Of a DNA stretch of 64,000 nucleotides, positions 8,565-17,771 are shown piece after piece. Source of the DNA: Bacillota bacterium (GTDB taxonomy: Bacteria > Bacillota_I > Bacilli_A > RFN20 > CAG-288); contig JAEWSJ010000012.1 in the NCBI GenBank assembly GCA_023398335.1, positions 62,001 to 126,000 of the forward strand, read 5' to 3'. Below the pieces are notes generated by a model. It had not been told where the DNA came from and ran no database searches. It saw nothing but the letters and a program-made list of their open reading frames with translations. Within the stretch, counting starts at the first letter, position 1. Every line of letters starts with the position of its first letter. The translations under genes and the position numbers were made by a program.

Positions 8565-10448
8565 TTAGTTTTTTAGATATCTTTTTGTATTTGATCTAAG
8601 GGAATTTAGTATTGCTAGGAAAGATACTCCGACATCTGCAAAGACAGCAAGCCACATTGAGGCTAAACCGAAGATGCTGAGAATTAAAATTAATAATTTA
8701 ATACCTAGTGCAAAGTAGATATTTTCTTTTACTAAGGTCATTACTTTTCTAGATATTTTTTTAGTGGTTTTTAATGATGTTAAGTCATCGTGCATTAAGA
8801 TGATATCACTGGCTTCTATAGCTGAGTCTTGTCCAACTCCTCCCATAGCAATTCCGATATCAGCTTGCATTAATACTGGAGCATCGTTTATTCCATCTCC
8901 GATAAAGCAAAGGACATCTTTTTTATCTTTGCTTTTAAGTAATTTACTTACTTCTTTGACCTTATCTTGTGGAAGTAAGTGGGCTTTGTATTCGGAGATT
9001 CCGATTTTGTTAGCGACGGAGGAAGCGATAGCTTCATTGTCTCCGGTTAACATTATGGTTTTAGCTCCGATTGAATTTAAGTATTTGATAGCGGAAGCAG
9101 AATTATCTTTAATTTCGTCTGAAATTATAATACTTCCGATATATTTGTTGTTTTTTGCAACATATATAATTGTTCCAATATCATTTTCTTTTGTAATTTC
9201 GATATTGTGTTCTTTTAATAAGTCTTCGTTACCACATAAGATGGTTTCATCATCTTTTGTGGCAATTATTCCTTTTCCACTGATATCTTGAATTTCATAA
9301 TTCTCGTTATTTTTCTTACCATAGGCTTTAACGATTGATAATGCGATTGGGTGGTTAGAGTTACTTTCAGCTATCGCAGCTAAGCGGAGAATTTCATCTT
9401 TGTTTTCGGAAGGGGAAATTTTGCATACGGCGAAGTTTCCTTTAGTTAAGGTTCCGGTTTTATCAAAGACGAAGATATTTGCGGAGGCAAATTTCTCCAT
9501 ATAGTTTGAGCCTTTGATTAGAATTCCGTTTTTGGAAGCAACTCCAATTCCAGCGAAGAAAGAAAGTGGAACGGATATTACTAAAGCACATGGGCAGGAA
9601 ATTACTAAGAAGTTAAGTGAACGTTTGACCCAGATAAGCCATTCTCCACTAGCAGCTCCGCCAATTAAAGCTAAGAGAAGTGCGGATATAACTACACTTG
9701 GAGTGTACCATTTAGCAAATTTAGTAATGAAGTTTTCTGCAGGGGATTTTTTAGTTACAGCGTTTTCTACTAAATCTAAGATCTTCGATACAGTAGAATC
9801 ACGATAGGCTTTTGTAGCTGCTATTTCAATTGTTCCGTTTATATTGATGCTGCCACTTAATACTTCATCTTTTTTTTTGACTTCTCGTGGTAAGGATTCT
9901 CCGGTTAGTGAGGCTGTATCAAGAGAAGAGCTACCTTTGATAATTATTCCGTCTAGCGGTATTCTTTCTCCTGGTTTAACCAGAATTTTATCTCCGATTT
10001 TTACTATTGAAGGAGATACTTTTACTATTTCTTTATTACTCTTTATTAAATTGGCATATGTTGGACGTATATCCATAAGTTCAGAAATGGATTTACGTGA
10101 TTTGTTTACAGCGTAATTTTGGAAGAATTCTCCAATTTGATAAAAGAGAATTACTGCTACTCCTTCAGCGTATTCTTGAATGGCAAAAGCGCCGATTGCG
10201 GCAATACACATAAGGAAGTTTTCATCAAAGACTTGTCCTCTTAAGATATTACGAAACGATTTATGTATAATATCGTATCCGATGAATAAGAAGATAAATA
10301 AATATAAGGAAAGAGGGAAAGTAAAGGCGTAGGAAGATGGAGCAAAGACAGAACTTAAATCGATAATTTTATCAGTGATAAACACTGAGAAAAACATGAT
10401 TAAAGCAATGATAATTCTTATAAGATTTTTAAAATTGGTTTTACTCAT
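8565..10448 (-). CDS. cadA: Heavy-metal P1B-type ATPase (Cd/Zn/Pb exporter, CadA-like)
   Basis: 627-residue P-type ATPase predicted to export divalent soft metals across the membrane. Visible signatures: transmembrane CPC motif (285-287), phosphorylation motif DKTGTLT (Asp 329), the actuator TGES (about 182-185), an SNSNHPIA His-Pro motif, and GDGINDAPVL in the hinge. The CPC motif, HP motif and linked CadC-like regulator favour Zn/Cd/Pb over copper. It has no N-terminal metal-binding domain of its own; that domain is a separate protein encoded just upstream, so the usual fused form is split here. It is the last gene of a three-gene minus-strand operon, with a terminator directly after it. 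Confidence 0.93.
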   Translation of the reverse strand: MSKTNFKNLIRIIIALIMFFSVFITDKIIDLSSVFAPSSYAFTFPLSLYLFIFLFIGYDIIHKSFRNILRGQVFDENFLMCIAAIGAFAIQEYAEGVAVILFYQIGEFFQNYAVNKSRKSISELMDIRPTYANLIKSNKEIVKVSPSIVKIGDKILVKPGERIPLDGIIIKGSSSLDTASLTGESLPREVKKKDEVLSGSININGTIEIAATKAYRDSTVSKILDLVENAVTKKSPAENFITKFAKWYTPSVVISALLLALIGGAASGEWLIWVKRSLNFLVISCPCALVISVPLSFFAGIGVASKNGILIKGSNYMEKFASANIFVFDKTGTLTKGNFAVCKISPSENKDEILRLAAIAESNSNHPIALSIVKAYGKKNNENYEIQDISGKGIIATKDDETILCGNEDLLKEHNIEITKENDIGTIIYVAKNNKYIGSIIISDEIKDNSASAIKYLNSIGAKTIMLTGDNEAIASSVANKIGISEYKAHLLPQDKVKEVSKLLKSKDKKDVLCFIGDGINDAPVLMQADIGIAMGGVGQDSAIEASDIILMHDDLTSLKTTKKISRKVMTLVKENIYFALGIKLLILILSIFGLASMWLAVFADVGVSFLAILNSLRSNTKRYLKN

Positions 10449-10453
10449 AAAGA

Positions 10454-10675
10454 CTATCTTTCTATAAATTCTAAGTCCGGTTCAGTTTTATGGGCGGTTT
10501 TAATTACTTCTTCCATTATTTCTTGTTCTCTGCTTTCATCAATGTCGAGATCAAGACGAAGTGTCATAAATGTTACTACAGCGGAGTTAACACCAGCTAT
10601 TTTATTGAGATTTCTTTCAATCTTGGCGGCGCAGTTAGCGCAGTCGAGATTTTCTAATTTAAATACTTTTTTCAT
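10454..10675 (-). CDS. Stand-alone HMA domain metal-binding protein
   Basis: 73-residue heavy-metal-associated domain with the metal site LDCANCAAK (CxxC at about residues 13-16) and the ferredoxin-like beta-alpha-beta pattern. It would bind a metal ion and hand it to, or regulate, the ATPase encoded 5 bases downstream, which lacks its own HMA domain. It follows the ArsR-type regulator by 7 bases. It could equally be called a small metallochaperone; role is inferred from fold and context. Confidence 0.88.
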   Translation of the reverse strand: MKKVFKLENLDCANCAAKIERNLNKIAGVNSAVVTFMTLRLDLDIDESREQEIMEEVIKTAHKTEPDLEFIER

Positions 10676-10682
10676 ATGAGTT

Positions 10683-11006
10683 TTACTTCCTTTCTTTTAT
10701 GTGCTCTAAGCCACATTCATATATTTTTGTAACGTGATCATCATCGAGAGAATAATAGACTTCTTTACCATCTTTTCTTGTTTTTACAAGTTTGGCTTGT
10801 CTTAAGGTATGTAGTTGATGAGATACGGCAGATTTTGTCATGTTGAGACAAGTGCAGATATCTTGTACACATAGTTCGGATTCTTCTAAGCAAGATAAAA
10901 TCTTTGTTCGAGTGGAATCTCCAAGAATTTTGAATAGATCTGAAAGGTCGTATATTGTTGTTTCATCTGGCAGACGAGACTTTATTTGTTGAAGAGTAAG
11001 AGCCAT
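10683..11006 (-). CDS. ArsR/SmtB family metal-sensing repressor (CadC-like)
   Basis: 107-residue winged-helix repressor, first gene of the efflux operon. It has the ELCVQDIC segment (CVC-type metal ligands of the CadC/ArsR alpha-3 helix seen as ELCVxDIC), then the recognition helix (TKSAVSHQLHTLRQAKLVKTRKDG region) and a C-terminal helix with DDDHVTKIYECGLEHI, which resembles the alpha-5 metal site of SmtB/CzrA. It should release DNA when metal is high. A 9-6-9 inverted repeat sits between the start codon and the -10 box, so it most likely represses its own operon. Confidence 0.92.
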   Translation of the reverse strand: MALTLQQIKSRLPDETTIYDLSDLFKILGDSTRTKILSCLEESELCVQDICTCLNMTKSAVSHQLHTLRQAKLVKTRKDGKEVYYSLDDDHVTKIYECGLEHIKERK

Positions 11007-11021
11007 AAATATTCTCCTTTA

Positions 11022-11045
11022 ATAGTTGAATACTTGTTCAACTAT
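11022..11045. promoter_or_regulatory. ArsR/CadC-type operator
   Basis: ATAGTTGAA-TACTTG-TTCAACTAT is a perfect 9-bp inverted repeat with a 6-base spacer, of the size and AT-rich type bound by SmtB/CadC repressors. It lies just downstream of the -10 box, over the predicted transcription start. Confidence 0.75.
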
Positions 11046-11049
11046 TCAT

Positions 11050-11078
11050 ATTGTAAGACTCCTTTAATATTATGTCAA
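11050..11078 (-). promoter_or_regulatory. Promoter of the metal-efflux operon
   Basis: On the minus strand TTGACA (11073-11078) and TACAAT (11050-11055) are exactly 17 bases apart: a near-consensus vegetative promoter. Confidence 0.8.
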
Positions 11079-11262
11079 CATGAATTGCTATTTTTCTTCT
11101 AAATTATTTTTGTTTGTTTATTATTTGTTGTTGAAAAGGTGATTTGTTTTTTAATATATTTAGTTCTTATAAATGTATACCCGAAAAGGGGAAATAATCC
11201 ATATATATAACGTATTACTGAATAAATGGTTGATAGGAGTTTAACTTTTAAATAATAAAATT

Positions 11263-11334
11263 ATGACTTTTGAAAAATCCATTAAACAACAAAGAAAATT
11301 ATATGGATTAGCCCAAAGAGATTTTGCTCTCTGA
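11263..11334 (+). pseudogene. Possible N-terminal remnant of an HTH regulator
   Basis: A short plus-strand frame, MTFEKSIKQQRKLYGLAQRDFAL, ends at TGA (11332-11334). The KxQRKxxGLxQxDFA pattern resembles the first helices of XRE-type regulators. No continuation is seen. The rest of 11079-11449 holds nothing I can name. Confidence 0.3.
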
Positions 11335-11449
11335 AAAATCAGTATTTAGAATTAATTCAAGCATCTTTTCTTTCTGATGAGGAGAAAAAAATTTACTAAT
11401 ATGATGTGTGAAAGAATATCAAGGCTAGTTACTTCTAATATTTAGTTTA

Positions 11450-12698
11450 TTATCTGTTGTCGAAGTCAATATTTTTTTGTTCTGAACTTTCGGTATTTAT
11501 TTGACAAATTTCAAAATTAATATTTTTGGTGTATTTTATAAAGCCGTACAATTTTAGCATTAATTTGCACGTTGTTAAAAAATATATTACTTAGAGGTGT
11601 ATCTTTAAATCCTTCGATACAAAAGGCATACGAGTCTTTTTTGTAGTCTGGTGTTAGATTTGATATTACATCATTTATATGGATATTTTCGATCTTTGTA
11701 TTTTCGTGTCCTTCTATTTTTTTAATTAGTTTTTTGTAGTGATCAAAAATTTCTCCTTTGTAAGTTAAAGGTATTTTGCATTGGTTATATAAAGGATTCC
11801 AGTTGGCGTATAAATGAAATGGGTATTTAACATTTTCCATATATGGGTTAGATAAGTATATATTTTTAATATATCCTTTTCTTTCTTTTGTGGATTTAAT
11901 TCTAAAACCGCAATCTGTTTGAGAATAATTAATATGATCAATATGGATGTTGTATATTCCGCCGCTTACTTCACTACCGATGGTTATCCCATATCCTTTT
12001 AAGATGTTACAGTGACTGATAGTTATATCATGGCTTGGAATATTGACTTTTAATCCATCGGCGTCTCGCCCGGACTTAATGCAGATTGAGTCATCGTTTG
12101 TGGAGGTTATACAGTTCTTAATAATAATATGATGAGAAGAATCAATATCGATACCATCGGTAGATGGGCCGGTATTTTTATCGATAATTATATGATCAAG
12201 AGTTATGTTACTAGAATATAGAACATGAAGATTCCAAAACCCTGATTGGAGTAAGGTTATGTCTTTAAATACTATGTTTTAACTTTGTGAGATATAGATG
12301 TTTCGAACGCGTTTGCAGTCATAATCACAGGCAAAACGTAAGCCTTCAGCATCGTATTTTTGACGCATACCACTTTTTTCATCTTTTCCCCAGTATTTTT
12401 CCCACCAATAGGGGTCGTTTCCATTAATAGTGCCATAGCCGTTTATTATTACATTTTCAGCATTAATGATGTTTAGTATACCGGGATACCATTTCATTTC
12501 AATTCCAGCAACTCTTGTTTCAATATCTGTGTATTTTGATTCATCAGTAGTGGCTAATAAAATGGTATCTTTATTAAAATGAACAGTTGTATTACTTTTT
12601 ACAAATAGTGGTCCAGTTAAATATGTCCCACTTGGAATATTTACGACGCCATTTATAGGATTATTAAGTAATTCTTGTAAGAAATTTGTTTGTTCCAT
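11450..12698 (-). pseudogene. Glycoside hydrolase family 28 (polygalacturonase-like), broken
   Basis: Right-handed beta-helix pectin-type hydrolase, cytoplasmic by lack of a signal peptide. Start ATG with AAAGGAG upstream; N-terminal GTYLTGPLFVKSN and INGYGTINGNDPYWWEKYWG, and the family motifs STDGIDIDSS (catalytic Asp pair region) and NDDSICIKSGRDADG, are present. Two lesions: TAA at 12279-12281 inside the continuous frame (ISQS-stop-NIVFKDI, where a Lys is usual), and a one-base shift near 11560, beyond which YGFIKYTKNINFEICQI restores the family C-terminus to a stop at 11450. It would have acted on galacturonides; now inactive unless repaired. Confidence 0.85.
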
Positions 12699-12915
12699 AA
12701 TAGTTAGTCTCCTTTGATAAATTACTTTGACTAATTATATTATATCTAATTTTAAGTAATATAAAATTTCAAGTCTTTAGTCTTCTTCTTCTTTTTTTTT
12801 ATTATCAAAGTCTTGTTAAATTGTTAATAATTAACTAACTAAAATCTATCAAGTTAATTATTATGTTTTTCTTTTAATTTTAAAATGGTAATATAGATTC
12901 AAGGAGATTAACAAT

Positions 12916-13545
12916 ATGAAAACAGAATTTTGTATTATTAAAGCTAGTTTTAATTAAAGTCCAAAAACTTTAAATCGATTATTTATTATTGATTCAAAGT
13001 ATTCATTGCTTGCACTAGGAAATATCCTATGTTCTATTCTTAATACGCAGTTTAGTCATTATTTTATGTTTAAGGATAAAGTAAATGAATATGTGGCTGC
13101 GTCTTGGTTAGCTGATTCATTAAATCAAGAAACTACTAAAGATTATCGTGATGTAAAAATTAAAGATGTTGTATTAGATGAAGAAAACAAGTTTACTTTT
13201 ATTTATGATACTGGAGAAGATTACATCTTTGATTTAGAGATTCAAGGAGTTGTATCATTAGATTATTCTAAAAAGGTTTGTGTATTAGAGGCTAATGGAA
13301 AACAGATATTTGAAGATAATATCACTGATTTCTATGATTTTATTGAAGGTAAAAAAGTTGATAGTTCATCTTTATGGGATTATGAATGTTCGTTAAATGG
13401 GTTCTTTAAGCCAATTAACTTAAATAAGATGAATAGTAAAATCCACGATGATTTATGTGAAGGTTATGTAAAGAATGGAAAAGAACAAGCGTATTTAGAC
13501 GACTTTGTTGATAAAGATTCTTTAGAAATAATTAACAATAAGTAA
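12916..13545 (+). pseudogene. Plasmid pRiA4b ORF-3-like protein with early nonsense codon
   Basis: With AAGGAG before it, the ATG at 12916 opens a frame MKTEFCIIKASFN, hits TAA at 12955-12957, and continues in frame to 13545. The body has the features of the pRiA4b ORF-3/IS1096 TnpR-like family: an SH-x-F segment early and FIYDTGEDYIFDLEI, the counterpart of the family's YDFGDxWxHxI. The family's role is unknown; members occur on mobile elements and as free genes. A shorter protein from an internal TTG at 13006 is possible but lacks the first strand. Call is moderate because conservation is weak. Confidence 0.55.
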
Positions 13546-13672
13546 TTAACTAAATAAGAATGATAGGACAATACCAACATTCTTTATTTAGAGGAATGAG
13601 TTCTTTTTGTAGCACGGATAATTAATCCTGGATTAATCTTCATTTTAATTTTGTTAACACGTTGAAGTTCTT

Positions 13673-13702
13673 AGCAGCGTTATTTGGTAATGCTGCTTTT
13701 TT
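13673..13702 (+). terminator. Rho-independent terminator
   Basis: AGCAGC (13673-13678) pairs with GCTGCT (13692-13697) around a 13-base loop and is followed by six T. It could end transcripts of the pRiA4b-like gene, 128 bases upstream. Confidence 0.65.
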
Positions 13703-13833
13703 CTTTTGCTTAGGAAATTGTATTTTTTAGATTTTAAAAAAATTAGGTATGCATAAAAGATAACCATTCTTGAATAAAGGTACCTACGTGGTATCCTTTT
13801 TTTGAAAGGTACGAAATATACATGGTACAACAT

Positions 13834-13896
13834 ATGAGTTATTCAGTTGAATTTAAGATAGAAATGGTCAAATCTTTTAATTTAGAAAAGTGTTAA
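13834..13896 (+). pseudogene. Possible transposase orfA start fragment
   Basis: MSYSVEFKIEMVKSFNLEKC then TAA. The YSVEFKxEMVK start is like that of IS3-type orfA proteins. Only 20 codons remain and no inverted repeats are seen, so this is tentative. Apart from this and the two hairpins, 13546-14032 shows nothing I can name. Confidence 0.3.
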
Positions 13897-14000
13897 AAGT
13901 TACAAAAATCTAAAAAAGAGATTTCGAACAACTTATTTATATCTTTATTTATTAATGAAGATTGTCAATAAATGTTTAATTGCTCCTATTCTGAAAGAAA

Positions 14001-14030
14001 TTCTCCTAAAAAACATTAAAAATAGGAGAA
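14001..14030. terminator. Hairpin beyond the Fic remnant
   Basis: TTCTCCTA (14001-14008) and TAGGAGAA (14023-14030) form a perfect 8-bp stem. It lies just past the Fic remnant stop and may have been its terminator; the T run on that strand is weak. Confidence 0.45.
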
Positions 14031-14032
14031 AA

Positions 14033-14413
14033 TTATTTTTTATAGTAGAATGTTGATTTACTTTGCCCTGATTTGATGATATATCCTTGATCGACTAATT
14101 TCTTAACGGATGACTCAATAGTTGATTTCGCAAGTGAAGGGCATTTTTCCTGAATCATTACTTTAGTAAATTTTCCAAGAATACTGTCAACAGCTTTCTT
14201 TACAATATCAAAAGAAGATGTTGAGCTCTCACATATTTCAATTCGACTTTCAAATTCTTTATAGGCATAAAGAATAGTTTTTAGAAGATATTTAATAAAT
14301 GGAACAGGATTACTATTATTGTCAATCCATCCATCCTCTGTTTGTCTTAAAGCCTCATAATATAAATCTTTATTCTTTTCAATAATAGTTTCTAAAGAAA
14401 TGTATTTACTGTT
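14033..14413 (-). pseudogene. Fic family protein, C-terminal remnant
   Basis: An open minus-strand frame without start, reading SKYISLETIIEKNKDLYYEA, TEDGWIDNN, PVPFIKYLLKTILYAYKEF and a C-terminal winged-helix part (SLAKSTIESSVKKLVDQGYI) to TAA at 14033-14035. This matches the region after the HPFxDGNGR motif of Fic AMP-transferases with a DNA-binding tail. The catalytic half is absent; the sequence stops abruptly where the upstream hypothetical gene ends (14412), so this looks like a deletion junction. Confidence 0.75.
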
Positions 14414-14756
14414 AATCTAAATTGATAAAGCAACATATAATTAGCGTGATTGTTGCGATACGAATTAGTATCATGTTTTTTTCTGTTTCTAAATTCACAA
14501 ATCGAAAGTTATCATATAATTGGCCATTCATTGGACAGTTATTTTTGAACCACACATACATTGTTTGAAGGTCTACTTTCCCACCAGCTTTAACTTGTTT
14601 GATGATTTTACCCATCTTTTTTGTTTTAGCTGCTAGTGAAGTATCTTTACAAAACCAATCATACCAACCAGCTTTAATATGAGTGTTACGGTCAATGGAA
14701 TTGAAGGCTCCGTTATTGAAGCCCTCTATCCATTGTTGAAGTGTTAATTGTTCCAT
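14412..14756 (-). CDS. Conserved hypothetical protein, probably C-terminally altered
   Basis: 114 residues from the ATG at 14754-14756, which has GGAGG 9 bases before it (a longer start at 14774 overlaps the previous gene and is less likely). The N-terminal MEQLTLQQWIEGFNNGAF and GWYDWFCKDTSL, with MYVWFKNNCP, resemble a family of small proteins of unknown role found with a coiled-coil partner in gut Firmicutes and on plasmids. The last 20 residues (a hydrophobic run from NMILIRIAT) do not look like that family and run into the Fic remnant, so the 3' end was probably replaced. Function unknown. Confidence 0.5.
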   Translation of the reverse strand: MEQLTLQQWIEGFNNGAFNSIDRNTHIKAGWYDWFCKDTSLAAKTKKMGKIIKQVKAGGKVDLQTMYVWFKNNCPMNGQLYDNFRFVNLETEKNMILIRIATITLIICCFINLD

Positions 14757-14760
14757 CTTC

Positions 14761-15024
14761 TTATTCCTCCACATTATCTAGGTTATCTTCAGCATCTTGA
14801 AGTGAACTTACTGTTTCTTCGATAGTGCTTGCTGTGTTATCCAACCATTCTTGTCTTTGTTCTTGAAGTTCAGTCAATTCCGACTTTCCTTCGTAGTGTT
14901 CAATCTCTCCTGATTCGCTTTCAATATTGCTTTGTAGATCTTCAAACTCTAGTCTGATGTCACTTAATCGATCCTTTAATTCTTCTAGCTTTTTCTTGAT
15001 TTGTGTTTTTGTGATGTTTGCCAT
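14761..15024 (-). CDS. Small acidic coiled-coil protein
   Basis: 87 residues, almost wholly predicted coiled coil (heptads from about 8 to 85, many Glu, Leu and Gln). It starts at ATG with AAAGAGG upstream and ends 4 bases before the next start, so it forms an operon with the following hypothetical gene. No enzymatic motif. The pair may come from a plasmid or integrated element; function unknown. Confidence 0.6.
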   Translation of the reverse strand: MANITKTQIKKKLEELKDRLSDIRLEFEDLQSNIESESGEIEHYEGKSELTELQEQRQEWLDNTASTIEETVSSLQDAEDNLDNVEE

Positions 15025-15422
15025 TTTGCTACCTCTTTCTACCTATCGGTACCATATACATCACTCTGAAAGGTCACTATAGCAAGTTATATTTTCTTAC
15101 TATTGCACACTTATTTGACAGCAAAGAAAAAGCCCGCAGAATTTACTGTGAGCTTTGAATAATTAAGCATATTGAATTTTCATAATATAAAAATTTGCCT
15201 AACGCATTACGGAAGTTGGGGCGAACGGTACTGAGCCAAATAATTAAATTGCTAGATGGTGGATGGTTACCTTTTATCAACATTCTCCTCAGTATCAAAT
15301 GTTATTCTTTCTTGTCGTTGAATCTTTCATAATAATAAAGCTCCTTTATTTTATATAAAAAAGGTTATAGCACTTGTAGCTATAACCAATAGAAATTTTG
15401 TAAATAATTAAATTTCCATCTA
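15025..15422. other. Intergenic stretch, 398 bases
   Basis: Holds the upstream region of the coiled-coil gene (a TATAGT-like -10 on the minus strand at about 15075-15085) and otherwise no coding sequence, RNA gene or strong hairpin that I can support. Confidence 0.4.
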
Positions 15423-16287
15423 TTAATCAATAATTAAAGTTCCATTTAGATATGATTCAATATCTTTATCAACCAATACAATAACACCATTTGGCAAAAT
15501 AAAACTTCCATTAATTGTTATTTGATTAACACTAAACGAATTCCTATTCCATTGAACAAATCCCATTTCTGCAAGGCCTCCACATATCAAACACGTAGCA
15601 TATTTTTGTCCGTTATTAAATGCATTACTTGATACAGCGTGTCCTTGATAAACCTTAGCTCCACATTTGCTACAATTTTCGCTATGTTGTCTATAATTTG
15701 CCCATTCATAATTACTATCATAATCATGTGGCAACGTCGTAGAATATCCACATTTACTACAATTTGCTATATGACCCGAAGATGTTATCGTATATGTATA
15801 TGAATGTTGATGTAGTTTATAGTATTTTACATACGCTGTTGTTCCACCATATGAAGTTGTATATGGGCATTGATCTCCTCTATGTTCATATAATCCGCAT
15901 GAGCCCCATTTAGACCTGACAACAAACGAATTGGAATTTCCACAAATCCCATTAGAAGTTTGTCCTTTTCTACCGATTATTCTTTTCTATATTAAATAAT
16001 GAGAGTTCATCTCTCACCAATACTTCTACAGCCGTTCCCCGTGGAGTATAAACATATTGAGTTGAATAAGCTCTTGATTGAACCATAAAAAAACTAGAGA
16101 AAACGTCATTTTGATTTAAATTGGTATTCATCGTTAAATTATCATTAGAGAAATTTACTCTTTTTGCGTTTTGATTATCATTAACAAAACTAATTTCATG
16201 GCCTTCACTCGCTGAGGCAGAAACATTTAAGTTAAAGCATAGAAAAAGCGAAAGAGAAAGTATACAAAGCAAAACAAGTTTTTTAAT
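15423..16287 (-). pseudogene. Secreted Cys/His-rich protein, frameshifted and start-mutated
   Basis: Joined over one frameshift this is a secreted protein of about 285 residues. A classic signal peptide, KKLVLLCILSLSLFLCF then SASASEG, begins at an ATT (16285-16287) where the TAATG overlap with the upstream gene would put ATG. The first frame stops at TAG near 15970; the next frame (RIIGRKGQTSNGICGNS on) runs to 15423. The mature part has four CxxC-type pairs (NCSKCGYS, NCSKCGAKV, TCLICGG) with nearby His, like repeated zinc ribbons. Function not recognised. Shorter products from TTG codons are possible but would lack the signal peptide or the Cys part. Confidence 0.7.
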
Positions 16288-16790
16288 TATTCAGTTCCTC
16301 CCATATTAATAATTTTGGCTTTAAAGACTTCATATTCAATAACATCAGGATTAGAATAAGCCAATGTTATTTTTCTATTATCTAAAAAACAAACAGTTCC
16401 ATTTTCTAGAACATAAAAATGAACAATGGCATCGTTTGTATTCTTACTTTGGTTACTATATTTGTAGCCTACTTCAATGTCAATACCTTTTACAATTTGG
16501 TTAGATAGCTCATCATATTTTGAATCATTCTTATCAATACATATTTTTAAAGGTATATTATTAAAAAACGAAATCAAATTATATGTTTGTCTACTATCAA
16601 AAGTGTAAACATAGCTGTCAGTACTTTGAAGTGAAATAATTCAATAATTGGGATTGGCGTAATCAAAAGTCATGTTTGAAAATAAATCAATTAAATCTCG
16701 ATAATAAACATCTTCTTTTTGATTAACCGAACATTCCGTAATCGTTAACATACTAAGTGTTAATAATCCTAAGGCCGTTAATTTTTTCAT
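16287..16790 (-). pseudogene. Lipoprotein-like secreted protein with in-frame TGA
   Basis: GGAGGTGA and ATG (16788-16790) open a frame with a signal sequence MKKLTALGLLTLSML followed by TEC, a poor lipobox. TGA at 16641-16643 interrupts it after YANPNY, but the same frame goes on to 16287 with SFFNNIPLKICIDK and VHFYVLENGTVCFLD, giving about 167 residues in all. It overlaps the following secreted-protein start by one base (TAAT), so they were one operon. The in-frame TGA would read Trp in a Mycoplasma-type code, but TGA is a true stop elsewhere here. Function unknown. Confidence 0.65.
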
Positions 16791-16874
16791 TGAAATTCAC
16801 CTCCGCATCAATTAATAAACTACAGTGTATTCCTTATACCATTATTATACTGCGTATTTTTCAAAATGCGGGAG

Positions 16875-17005
16875 TTTAATAGTTACTAATTAATGTAGCT
16901 TGATTAAAATCTTGACTTCAAAACTAATAGGTTTCAAAACTTAACTGCAAAAGTTATAATTTTCATAGTTAGTACTCGAGAATTTAATAGTTACTAATTA
17001 ATGTA
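16875..17005. repeat. Pair of 23-bp direct repeats
   Basis: The 23 bases starting TTTAATAGTTACTAATTAAT occur at 16875-16897 and again at 16983-17005, 108 bases apart, in the gap between the lipoprotein remnant and the kinase gene. No gene lies between. They may be duplication scars. Confidence 0.7.
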
Positions 17006-17082
17006 CAACAGATTATAGGACAAAATTAATGAGTTTATATACAAGTTAATGTTTCCTTTTTATTACAGTCCTATTTAGTAAT

Positions 17083-17685
17083 TTACTTAATTTGACCTTT
17101 GAATTTGACTTTGACAAACTCGAAGATTACATCGACAGATTCGGCTATACCAATAGAGGAGTTGATACAGAGATCGTAACAGTAGGCATGACTCCACTTT
17201 CTATCGGTGAAGTAGTTATAGTATCCCGCTCTTTTCTTATCCATCTTTTTAATGATGTTATCTGCTTTATCTTCTGGTATGTTGTAGTACTTTACTGCAC
17301 GAGCAATTCTATCTTCTACTGGGGCGGTAATAAATACACTTGCGAGGTTTTTGTAGTCTTTTAAAACGTAATCGGCGCAGCGTCCAACGAAGATACATGA
17401 TTCTCCTTTTTCAGCAATCTTTTTTATTGCTTGAAATTGAGCGATGGATACTCGTTGTGAGGCAGTTAAAAAGTTAGATCCTTCGGTAAGACCAACGTAG
17501 GCGAAGATACTATCTTTCTTTTCTTCGTTGTCTTTGATGTAGTCGGCACATAAGCCTGATTCTTTTGAGACTTCATCAATTAATTCGCTATCATAAAAGG
17601 CGATGCCTAATCGTTTAGCTAGTTCTTGAGCGACGTATCTGCCACCTGAACCAAATTGTCTTCCGATTGTAATAATGTAGGCCAT
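17083..17685 (-). CDS. Cytidylate kinase-like P-loop protein
   Basis: 200-residue P-loop kinase of the cytidylate kinase-like family. The phosphate-binding loop is GRQFGSGGRYVAQ (residues 8-20), followed by a GxAFYDSELI segment and FVGRCADYVL (about 99-108), with Arg-rich lid sequences (KKRAGYYNYFTDRKW) towards the end. These proteins are common in Firmicutes beside, and distinct from, true Cmk; their substrate is not established. It has its own GAGG site before ATG and stands alone on the minus strand. Confidence 0.85.
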   Translation of the reverse strand: MAYIITIGRQFGSGGRYVAQELAKRLGIAFYDSELIDEVSKESGLCADYIKDNEEKKDSIFAYVGLTEGSNFLTASQRVSIAQFQAIKKIAEKGESCIFVGRCADYVLKDYKNLASVFITAPVEDRIARAVKYYNIPEDKADNIIKKMDKKRAGYYNYFTDRKWSHAYCYDLCINSSIGIAESVDVIFEFVKVKFKGQIK

Positions 17686-17771
17686 ATCACTATTTCCTCC
17701 AGTTTCTTTTCTATCTATATTATAAAGTAATATTCTTCTTTTTGTTAAGTTTTATTGATTTTAGCTAATTA

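Noticed and set aside
16641..16643. TGA read as Trp (Mollicutes code 4)
   Set aside because: The in-frame TGA codons at 16641 and 42096 would fit, but TGA is a needed stop in intact genes (ATGA overlap at 30692-30695, end of the Cys-rich Feo gene at 52063-52065), and TGG is used freely for Trp.
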